From Acidobacteriota bacterium (GTDB lineage: Bacteria; Acidobacteriota; Blastocatellia; Pyrinomonadales; Pyrinomonadaceae): DNA of 45,851 nt. The notes beneath the pieces were generated by a model. The model was not told the origin of the DNA and searched no databases. It worked only from the letters and a program-made list of their open reading frames with translations. Made by a program: the position numbers and the translations under genes. Position 1 is the stretch's first letter. Each line of letters begins with the position of its first letter. The stretch lies in assembly GCA_020200235.1 (NCBI GenBank), contig JAIVJC010000013.1, forward strand, positions 1-45,851. The letters run 5' to 3'. Shown one piece after another: positions 13,204 through 19,369 of this stretch.

Positions 13204-14172
13204 ATGTTCCCATTCCGAAACGTACTCTTCCCGACTGACTTCTCGGAGCACGCGCACGCGGCTCTCAAGTACGCGGCGGCGTTCGCGCGCGGGGGCGCGG
13301 GGCGCGTCGTCCTCTTCAGCGTGCAGGAGGGGAGCGTGCCCGCGAACCTTCTGACGCTTCCCCCCCGCGCCTTCGAAGAGCCGCAGAGCGAGTGGCTGGG
13401 GAACCTGCGGCGCGACGTCGAAGCCGTGCTGGCGGATCCGCTGCTCGCCGGGCTCGAAGTCGAGACGCGCATCACGGAGGGCGACGAGCCGGGCAGAGAG
13501 ATCGCCGACGCCGCACGCTCGCTCGGCATCGATCTCGTCACCGTCTCCACGCACGGGCGGAGGGGCTTACGTCACGCGCTCTTCGGCTCGACCGCCGAGG
13601 AGATCATCGCCGAGTCGTCCTGCCCGGTGCTGGCTGTCAGGCCGCCGCAGCGCGAGTTCGTCTCGCACCGCGTGGGGCAGACGGAGATTCGATTGAACCG
13701 GGTGCTCCTGGCGACGAACTTCCGCCCGTCGTCGGAGCCCGCCTCGCGCCTCGCGGCGGAGGTGGCGCACGCGGCGGGCGCCGAGTTCCACAGCATCTAC
13801 GTCGTCGGCGACTACATGGGGCAGCTCGCGGATCTCTTCCCCGAGAGCGGCACGCGCGCCCTCTCGGACTTGAGAGAGTACGTGCGCCGCAGGATGGAGG
13901 CGTTCGAGACCGTCGGCGGCGGCAAGTGCGTGACGCACGTGGCGGAGGGGCGACCCTACGAGGAGATCGTGAGGCTCGCGACGAATGAGGACGTAGACCT
14001 GATCGTGATCGGCACGAGCACGCACGAAGCCTTCTTCGGCGGCTCTCCCGTGCTCGGAGCCGAGATCGAGCGCGTCGTGAGGAACGCCCCGTGCCCGGTG
14101 CTCTGCGTGCCGGCGGGTCGCGTCGTCACGCCCGACCCGGTGCGCGTCGCCGCGACCGTGCCGCAAATGTGA
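13204..14172 (+). CDS. Tandem universal stress protein (two UspA domains)
   Basis: A 322-residue protein with two UspA-type domains. Domain 1 (about 1-150) starts F-P-F-R-N-V-L-F-P-T-D-F-S and ends with S-T-H-G-R-R-G-L-R-H-A-L-F-G-S-T, a good match to the ATP-binding G-2x-G-9x-G(S/T) motif. Domain 2 (about 160-315) starts R-V-L-L-A-T-N-F-R-P-S and ends V-I-G-T-S-T-H then C-P-V-L-C-V-P-A, with the nucleotide motif degraded. One domain thus probably binds ATP while the other does not. A TTG at 13198 also opens the frame, but the ATG at 13204 has GAGGT 7 nt ahead and is chosen. The stop codon is at the edge of element 6. Confidence 0.93.
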   Translation: MFPFRNVLFPTDFSEHAHAALKYAAAFARGGAGRVVLFSVQEGSVPANLLTLPPRAFEEPQSEWLGNLRRDVEAVLADPLLAGLEVETRITEGDEPGREIADAARSLGIDLVTVSTHGRRGLRHALFGSTAEEIIAESSCPVLAVRPPQREFVSHRVGQTEIRLNRVLLATNFRPSSEPASRLAAEVAHAAGAEFHSIYVVGDYMGQLADLFPESGTRALSDLREYVRRRMEAFETVGGGKCVTHVAEGRPYEEIVRLATNEDVDLIVIGTSTHEAFFGGSPVLGAEIERVVRNAPCPVLCVPAGRVVTPDPVRVAATVPQM

Positions 14173-14305
14173 ATTGCGGATTGCGGAATTCGGATTGCGG
14201 ATTGAAGAAGCCCGCGCTTGAGACCATCAAGCGCGGGGTTCTTCGTGTGAGACTTCGATCTCGGATTCTTACAAATCCGCAATCCGCAATCCGAATTCCG
14301 CAATC
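14173..14305. repeat. Heptamer inverted-repeat element 6 (ATTGCGG units)
   Basis: Left arm ATTGCGG ATTGCGG AATTCGG ATTGCGG, right arm the reverse complement. The arms enclose an independent 40-nt hairpin. It begins right after the universal stress protein stop and ends 1 nt before the rhodanese stop codon on the other strand, so the two convergent genes end on the two tips of the same palindrome. Confidence 0.92.
14204..14244. terminator. Nested hairpin between convergent genes, probable terminator
   Basis: GAAGAAGCCCGCGCTTGA and TCAAGCGCGGGGTTCTTC form a stem of about 18 bp with a 5-nt loop. It lies in the centre of element 6. A T-tract is lacking on either side apart from TTCTT, so termination is inferred from position. 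Confidence 0.55.
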
Positions 14306-14306
14306 G

Positions 14307-14813
14307 TTACTTGTCGCCCTCTTCGGTCGGCAGCTTCGCGTCCTTCCAAGCGTTCCAGCCGCCTAAGAGAGCCGCGACGTTCGTGTAGCCTTTGTCCTTG
14401 AGCGTCTGCGCCGCACGGGCGCTGGTGTGTTCGCTCGGTCAAGCACAGTAGGTGACGACGAGCCTGTCCTTCGGGAACTCGCCGAGCCGCTGCCCGACCT
14501 GCTCCCACGGGACGAGCTTCGCGCCCTTGATGTGCCCCGCCGCGTAAGACCCCTTGTCGCGCACGTCGAAGACGGCGACCGCCGCGGCGTCGCCCTTCTC
14601 CATCAACGCGCGCAACTCCTCCTTCGTGACGCGGCGCACGCCGTCTTCGTGCGGCGCGGGGGTCTGAGACTGCGACGCGCCCGATGCGTCCGCCGCCTGC
14701 GGGTTCTGCGCCGCCACGCCCGCCACGGGCGCGCTCCCGTCCCTCGGCGAGCAGGCGGCGAGCAGCGCGAGCGCGAGCGCGCCCGACAACGCCGGTGAGA
14801 TGAATAAACGCAT
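14307..14813 (-). CDS. Rhodanese-domain lipoprotein with in-frame UGA, probable selenoprotein
   Basis: A lipoprotein with a single rhodanese domain. The ATG at 14811-14813 follows GGAG with an 8-nt spacer. The signal peptide ends in lipobox L-A-A-C (Cys21), followed by a Gln/Ala/Pro linker. The rhodanese domain (about 58-165) has V-F-D-V-R-D-K-G-S-Y-A-A-G-H-I-K-G-A. The active loop reads V-V-T-Y-C-A, then TGA (14439-14441, codon 125), then P-S-E-H-T-S-A-R-A-A. Reading through gives a canonical end, L-L-G-G-W-N-A-W-K-D-A-K-L-P, and TAA at 14307-14309, 168 residues in all. Without readthrough the domain lacks its last 44 residues. Cys123 matches the catalytic Cys; the UGA is two residues later, where related proteins, as I recall them, have a second Cys. 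A SECIS-like hairpin follows. The alternative is a nonsense mutation (TGC to TGA). It may be cotranscribed with the molybdoenzyme upstream. Confidence 0.8.
14400..14436 (-). promoter_or_regulatory. SECIS-like hairpin downstream of the UGA codon
   Basis: On the minus strand, 21 nt after UGA, a loop CGUGC is closed by the 5-bp stem GCGCC/GGCGC. A second stem, GAGCG/CGCUC, encloses it with internal bulges of 9 and 3 nt. The distance from UGA to the apical loop (16-37 nt in the published bacterial consensus) and a G in the first two loop bases both fit bacterial selenocysteine insertion elements. GC-rich coding DNA forms hairpins easily, so this supports but does not prove the call. Confidence 0.55.
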
Positions 14814-14960
14814 TGACTTCGCTCCGTCCGTAAAAAATTTTCGCCTCCGCCACGACAGGGCGACGACTTCGCCCATTAGCATCGCACGAAACAGAGCGCG
14901 ACGGAAGCGCGGCGCGAGCCCGCGTTAACGATCGATTCAAAAATCAGCCGGTTGTCGTCG

Positions 14961-17573
14961 TCAGTCCGCGCCGACGGGCTCGGGCTCGGGCTCGGCGGGC
15001 AGTTTATAAACTTCGCGCGAGGGCTTGAGGGGGCGCAGCAGCCAGTAGGGGCGGCGCGTGCCGTCGGGCGAGAACTCGTCGGCGGGGCGCGTAAGGCTGA
15101 GCCAGCGCCGGTAGACTTCGCGCGACTTCGCGGTATCGACCGAGACGTCGCCGTGCGAGTCGCCGGGCTCGGCGCGGGTCACGCGCACAGCCTGGTGCCA
15201 GCAGTGCTGACCGGAGACCGGGTCGGGGTGGACGGGGAACGTCAGGTTCTGGTGCACGCCCACGTCCGTCCACCAGATGCGCTGCGTGTCGGCATCATTC
15301 GACTCGTAGGGCGCGACGTTGCTCTCGCGCCTGAGAGTCCAGCGTGTGCCCTCGCGCTGGAGCGAGACGGTCGACATCATCTGCCGCTGCCCCGTCTCGT
15401 TCAGCTTCCAGCGCCCCATGTGGTGGCTGCACGCGACGATGCCCGGCTTGATCCCTTCGGTCACCCACGCGCGCACGCAGAAGTAGCCGGTCTCGGTCTC
15501 GACGCGCACGAGCTCGCCCGTCTTCACCCCGAGGCGCGCGGCGTGCGACGTGTGCATCCAGAGCGGGTTGGTGTGCGCGATCTCGTCGAGCCACTTGGCG
15601 TTGGCGCTTCGGGTGTGAATCTGCACGGGGAGGCGGAAGGTCGAGATCAGGATCGTCTGATCGTCCGAGAGGTTTTCCGGGTGGACGTGGCTCTTGATGT
15701 AGGTGGGCAGCGCCCACTCGTGCCAGCCCCAGTCGGCGAGGGTGCGCGAATAGAATTCGAGGCGGCCGGAGGGCGTGGGGAAGCCGCGTCGGATCTCCCC
15801 GTCGACCTGCACGCCGACGAGGCGGCGCCCTTCGGCGTCCGGGTCGGGCGTGTTGATGGGGACGACGTTCAGGGACGCGGGCTTCTGCGTGCGCGTGTAG
15901 ACGCGACCGAAGCGATCGATCCTCACGTCCTCCAACTCATCTTGCGGCACGGGCTCTTCGTGGAGCGCGCCGATTTTTTTACGCACCTCGAACGAGCCGT
16001 AGCGGCGCATGAACTGGAGCGGCGTCAGGTTCTCTTCAGCCGCGCGCTCGGGCAGACCCGGCACGGAGTTCTCGAAGATGTAGCCGTAGTATTCGTCCAC
16101 GCCGAGGCGCTCGCCCGGTCGCCGCTTCGATTCGGCGAAGGGTCGGATGCCGAGACTTCCGTCCGGGTCGATGCGCCACGTCAGCTCCAGCCAGAACTCG
16201 TTCTCCTCCCACACCTCGCCGGGGTTGACGTCGCGCGTGTCCGCGACTTTCGCGCCGCCGCGCTCGCGCGCCTCGCGCAAGACTGGCTGGCGGAAGCCCA
16301 GCCACTGGGCGTCGTGCGTCTCGTAAGAGTGTATGTCGTGGCGCTCGGAGCCGTGACCCATCGGCAGCACGTAGTCGGCGAAGTAGGCGGTCTCGTTCCA
16401 CGTCGGGGTGAGCGCGACGTAGCAGCCGATCAAATCCTCGTCCTTCAGGACTTCGATCCACGAGAAGCCGTCTGGGTTCGTCCACACGGGGTTGTAGACG
16501 CGCGTGAAATACGTATCGACCTTGCCCCGCCCGTCTTTGAGAAATTGCGGTAGCAGGAACGACAGCTCGTTCATCGCGAGCGGGTACTCGCGCGCCCACG
16601 TCATCTCGTTCCACGTGTGCGGGTGGCCGGGGACGTGGATCGGCTTCGGCACGAACTTGTTCCAGGCGTTCGGGTAGACGCCGCCCTCGCAGGCGACCGC
16701 GCCCAGGAGCGCGTTCAGGAAGAAGAGCGTGCGCGCCACCTGCCAGCCGCCCGCGTTGCCGGCGGCCGCCGATCTCCAGTTGTGACTCGAAAACCGCGTA
16801 CCGGCGGTCGCGACGACCCGCGCGATCTCTTCGATGACCTTCGCGTCGACGCCCGACTCTTTCGCCGCGAAGTCGAAAGTGTACTGCGCGTAAATCTCTT
16901 TCAGCGTTCCCTCGAACGTCTCGAAGCTGGTTTCGCGCTCGGGGCGCTCGACGGCGAGGAACTCCTCCCAGTTCCACCAGCGTCGGACGAACTCGCGGTT
17001 GTAGAGATCGTTCTGAATCAGGTAGCTCGCGATCGAGAGGACGATCGCCGCCTCCGATCCGGGGTGCGGCGCGACCCAGTAGTCGGCGTGCGTCGCGGTG
17101 TTGGAGAGGCGCGTGTCGAAGACGATGATCTTCGCGCCCTCAGCCTTCGCCTCGATGATGCGCTGCGCGTGCGGGTTGAAGTAGTGGCCGGTTTCGAGGT
17201 GCGAGCTGATGAGGAAGATGACGCGCGCGTTGGCGTGGTCGGGGCTCGGTCGGTCAAGTCCCATCCAGTACTGGTAGCCCGCGCGCGCGGACGATGAGCA
17301 GACGTTCGTGTGCGAGTTGTGACCGTCCACGCCCCACGCGGCTAAGACGCACGCCGACTCGCAGTTGAAGCAGGTGGTGGGGACGAGCGTGTAGCGCCGC
17401 TCCTTGATGCGCGGGTGCTCGCGCGAGTCGAGCTCCACCCAGTCGCCCCAACGCTCCCGCGGCGGGAACGCCGCCAGATTGATCCGGCTCGGCCCCTGAT
17501 AGAACGTCTCCCCCCGCGCCTCCGTCTCTTCTCGCGACGCGCTGACCCTGTCGTTTAAGTCTTTAGTCTTCAT
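14961..17573 (-). CDS. Molybdopterin oxidoreductase catalytic subunit with internal deletion
   Basis: An 870-residue DMSO-reductase-family enzyme with no obvious Tat leader. The [4Fe-4S] region starts T-T-C-F-N-C-E-S-A-C (Cys68, 71, 75). After only four more residues it joins A-W-G-V-D-G-H-N-S-H-T-N-V-C-S-S-S-A-R, where Cys92 is the expected molybdenum ligand. In relatives these two motifs are about 100 or more residues apart, and the gap holds the fourth cluster Cys and the first part of the cofactor domain. Here that stretch is missing in frame (junction about 17336-17348). The rest looks complete: L-E-T-G-H-Y-F-N-P-H-A-Q, the P-M-G-H-G-S-E-R region and the C-terminal molybdopterin-binding domain (F-R-L-P-V-Q-I-H-T-R-S, later C-S-H-H-M-G-R-W). 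The ATG at 17573 lies 6 nt past the restriction endonuclease stop. The FeS/NrfD-like partner is further upstream. Substrate is unknown. With the deletion the enzyme may be inactive. Confidence 0.88.
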   Translation of the reverse strand: MKTKDLNDRVSASREETEARGETFYQGPSRINLAAFPPRERWGDWVELDSREHPRIKERRYTLVPTTCFNCESACVLAAWGVDGHNSHTNVCSSSARAGYQYWMGLDRPSPDHANARVIFLISSHLETGHYFNPHAQRIIEAKAEGAKIIVFDTRLSNTATHADYWVAPHPGSEAAIVLSIASYLIQNDLYNREFVRRWWNWEEFLAVERPERETSFETFEGTLKEIYAQYTFDFAAKESGVDAKVIEEIARVVATAGTRFSSHNWRSAAAGNAGGWQVARTLFFLNALLGAVACEGGVYPNAWNKFVPKPIHVPGHPHTWNEMTWAREYPLAMNELSFLLPQFLKDGRGKVDTYFTRVYNPVWTNPDGFSWIEVLKDEDLIGCYVALTPTWNETAYFADYVLPMGHGSERHDIHSYETHDAQWLGFRQPVLREARERGGAKVADTRDVNPGEVWEENEFWLELTWRIDPDGSLGIRPFAESKRRPGERLGVDEYYGYIFENSVPGLPERAAEENLTPLQFMRRYGSFEVRKKIGALHEEPVPQDELEDVRIDRFGRVYTRTQKPASLNVVPINTPDPDAEGRRLVGVQVDGEIRRGFPTPSGRLEFYSRTLADWGWHEWALPTYIKSHVHPENLSDDQTILISTFRLPVQIHTRSANAKWLDEIAHTNPLWMHTSHAARLGVKTGELVRVETETGYFCVRAWVTEGIKPGIVACSHHMGRWKLNETGQRQMMSTVSLQREGTRWTLRRESNVAPYESNDADTQRIWWTDVGVHQNLTFPVHPDPVSGQHCWHQAVRVTRAEPGDSHGDVSVDTAKSREVYRRWLSLTRPADEFSPDGTRRPYWLLRPLKPSREVYKLPAEPEPEPVGAD

Positions 17574-17579
17574 AACCCG

Positions 17580-18149
17580 TTAAACATCAATGCCCAAAAT
17601 TAGAACCGGTATGTCTATGTCTGCGACTCCGCGGCTCTCTAAATCCCAGACGAACTGCTCGAAGTACGAAACGCCGGAAGACATTTCGAGGGCGAGAGCC
17701 TTCACGGGCACGATCTCAATTCCGCAATCGATAAAGTTGAGGTTCCGAAAAATAGTCATCTTGGCGCAGACGTTGTAGACCATGAAAGAATACTTGCCGA
17801 ACTGAACTTCAACGCCCAAGCGATCTTTAACAAAATCCATGTCGCGGAACGCCCCCTTGAGACTCGAACGAATCTCATAATCTTCCAGGTAATGCGTTGT
17901 CGGGTATTCGCAATCGACTGACAGATTCTTCCACCCTTTCGGGTATAGGTCTTTCTTGAACGCCTTGTTAAGGGCTACCGGGCTGTAAAGCATCCGTCCG
18001 ACTTTCGTTTTCTCCTTGCTGATTTTGGTTCTTGATTGTGCAGCATCTACCGCTCTGATGGCGTCTTTAATTTCTGCGAGCAGGTGCGGGAAACGTTGTG
18101 TGATTTCGTTCAGCCCGTTGTTGAATGAGTATTGTGCCGCGAGTCTCAA
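17580..18149 (-). CDS. BstYI/BglII-type type II restriction endonuclease
   Basis: A 189-residue endonuclease matching the BstYI group, part of the BglII family. Matching stretches include R-T-K-I-S-K-E-K-T-K, L-Y-S-P-V-A-L-N, K-G-W-K, D-F-V-K-D-R, V-E-V-Q-F-G-K-Y-S-F and L-E-M-S-S-G-V-S-Y. The catalytic E-x-Q of the family is seen in V-E-V-Q-F (Glu114, Gln116), with Asp109 just before. By family resemblance it should cut a GATC-centred site such as R/GATCY; the specificity is inference. A GTG at 18173 would add 8 residues. I chose the TTG at 18147-18149 because it overlaps the methyltransferase TGA as TTGA, has GGAGG 7 nt ahead, and makes the N-terminus align with BstYI. GC content is clearly lower than in neighbours, as expected for a transferred cassette. 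Confidence 0.88.
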   Translation of the reverse strand: MRLAAQYSFNNGLNEITQRFPHLLAEIKDAIRAVDAAQSRTKISKEKTKVGRMLYSPVALNKAFKKDLYPKGWKNLSVDCEYPTTHYLEDYEIRSSLKGAFRDMDFVKDRLGVEVQFGKYSFMVYNVCAKMTIFRNLNFIDCGIEIVPVKALALEMSSGVSYFEQFVWDLESRGVADIDIPVLILGIDV

Positions 18150-19114
18150 GCCTTCGCCTCCGTGTTTCTCCACTCCATCGGAATCTGCGCGACCTTTTCG
18201 CGTCCCGTCGGTTGATGAACAGGCTTCCCGAGTTGGCGATAGCGGAGCGCGCCGGAATGCAAATCCGCGATCCGCCGCTTGGCTATTTCGATGTACTCTT
18301 CTTCTTTTTCACAGCCGAAAGCACGACGCTTATTCTTTAGCGCGGCGAGGAGCGCCGAGCCAACGCCGGAGAACGGATCGAGAACCCAATCGCCTTCGTT
18401 CGTCAGAGCCAACACGCAACGCTCCACCAACTCAATCGGGAATTGGCAGGGGTGGATCGTCTTCTCAGGGTGATTAGCCTTGACGTTCGGAATGTTCCAG
18501 AGCGCGGTCTCCCAATCCTGCACGACGATGCGCCAGATGTCCGAAGGATTCTTCCCCAAAGGATTGCCGGACGGCTGCCCGCGCTTCGCGCCTTTGAAGT
18601 GAGTCTTGCCCGGATACTTCGAAGGAACGCGCACGGGGTCGAGATTAAAAGTATAAGTGTCGCCTTTGGTGAACCATAGTAAGGTTTCATAACGACCGGA
18701 GAACCTCTTTGATGCGTGAAGCCCATGCTCGAAATACCAAACGATGCGATTGCGTAACTTCAGACCCTTCGCTTTGAGTCGTTGATAAAAATAGATATCG
18801 AGCGGGAAGACCTCGCCGTCCGCGACGTAGTTGCCCACTTGCCAGCACAAAGAGCCTTCAGGCGATAAAACTCTGACAATCTGTTCGAGAACAGGTTCGA
18901 GGGAGTCGAGATATTGGTTTAGACCGGTCGCTTTTTCGTAAGCTTTGCCGACGTTGTAAGGCGGGGAAGTGATGATTAACTTAACGAAGTCACCCGGTAA
19001 GCCCTGAAGAATCTCCAGGCAATCTCCCTGAGCGATTACAACCTCAGCGGCGGGGTCGAAAGAAGATGCCACTTCCGGCGTCCAGAGCGTCGAACTTTCT
19101 ATCGGATTGCTCAT
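18146..19114 (-). CDS. DNA methyltransferase of the restriction-modification system (beta-class, probable N4-cytosine)
   Basis: A 322-residue methyltransferase. Catalytic motif IV, T-S-P-P-Y-N (residues 49-54), comes before the AdoMet-binding motif I, D-P-F-S-G-V-G-S (246-253). That is the motif order of beta-class amino-methyltransferases. The S-P-P-Y form of motif IV is usual in N4-cytosine enzymes, which agrees with the modification used by BstYI-type systems. The ATG at 19114 sits 13 nt after the MazE-like gene stop. Its end is translationally coupled to the endonuclease through a 4-nt TTGA overlap. This protects host DNA from the endonuclease. Base composition is markedly more AT-rich than the flanking molybdoenzyme genes. 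Confidence 0.93.
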   Translation of the reverse strand: MSNPIESSTLWTPEVASSFDPAAEVVIAQGDCLEILQGLPGDFVKLIITSPPYNVGKAYEKATGLNQYLDSLEPVLEQIVRVLSPEGSLCWQVGNYVADGEVFPLDIYFYQRLKAKGLKLRNRIVWYFEHGLHASKRFSGRYETLLWFTKGDTYTFNLDPVRVPSKYPGKTHFKGAKRGQPSGNPLGKNPSDIWRIVVQDWETALWNIPNVKANHPEKTIHPCQFPIELVERCVLALTNEGDWVLDPFSGVGSALLAALKNKRRAFGCEKEEEYIEIAKRRIADLHSGALRYRQLGKPVHQPTGREKVAQIPMEWRNTEAKA

Positions 19115-19127
19115 TGTCCTTACAACC

Positions 19128-19361
19128 TCATTCCAATTCAGGCTTAACCGTGTCGATCTCCGCGTGTAGATTACGCTTCGTCACTCCCGCTAAGAGTTCT
19201 TCCAGCGTGTAATCAGTCTCGGCTACCGATTCAACTACAAGCCTTCGCTGCTCGAAGGATACTTCAACGATAGAACCTTGCTTGATGTTTAAGTCGGCTG
19301 CCGAAGATATAGGGATAATTAACACAAGCTCGTCGCCATTCTTCTTAATCTTAACTTTCAT
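19128..19361 (-). CDS. AbrB/MazE-type DNA-binding antitoxin-like protein without a toxin
   Basis: A 77-residue protein. The N-terminal half, M-K-V-K-I-K-K-N-G-D-E then L-V-L-I-I-P and S-I-V-E-V-S-F-E-Q-R-R-L-V-V-E, is a swapped-hairpin AbrB/MazE fold. The C-terminal half, Y-T-L-E-E-L-L-A-G-V-T, N-L-H-A-E-I-D, matches the MazF-binding tail of MazE antitoxins. The ATG at 19361 has GAGG 6 nt upstream. There is no room for a MazF gene: 13 nt downstream lies the methyltransferase and 8 nt upstream the FeS/NrfD gene. It may have been retained as the transcriptional controller of the restriction-modification cassette, in place of the usual C protein, or may be a toxin-antitoxin remnant. Both are inference. 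Confidence 0.85.
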   Translation of the reverse strand: MKVKIKKNGDELVLIIPISSAADLNIKQGSIVEVSFEQRRLVVESVAETDYTLEELLAGVTKRNLHAEIDTVKPELE

Positions 19362-19369
19362 GTTCAACC

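Noticed and set aside
19128-19361. Complete MazEF toxin-antitoxin pair
   Set aside because: Only the antitoxin-like gene is present; neighbouring frames encode the methyltransferase and FeS/NrfD protein, not MazF.
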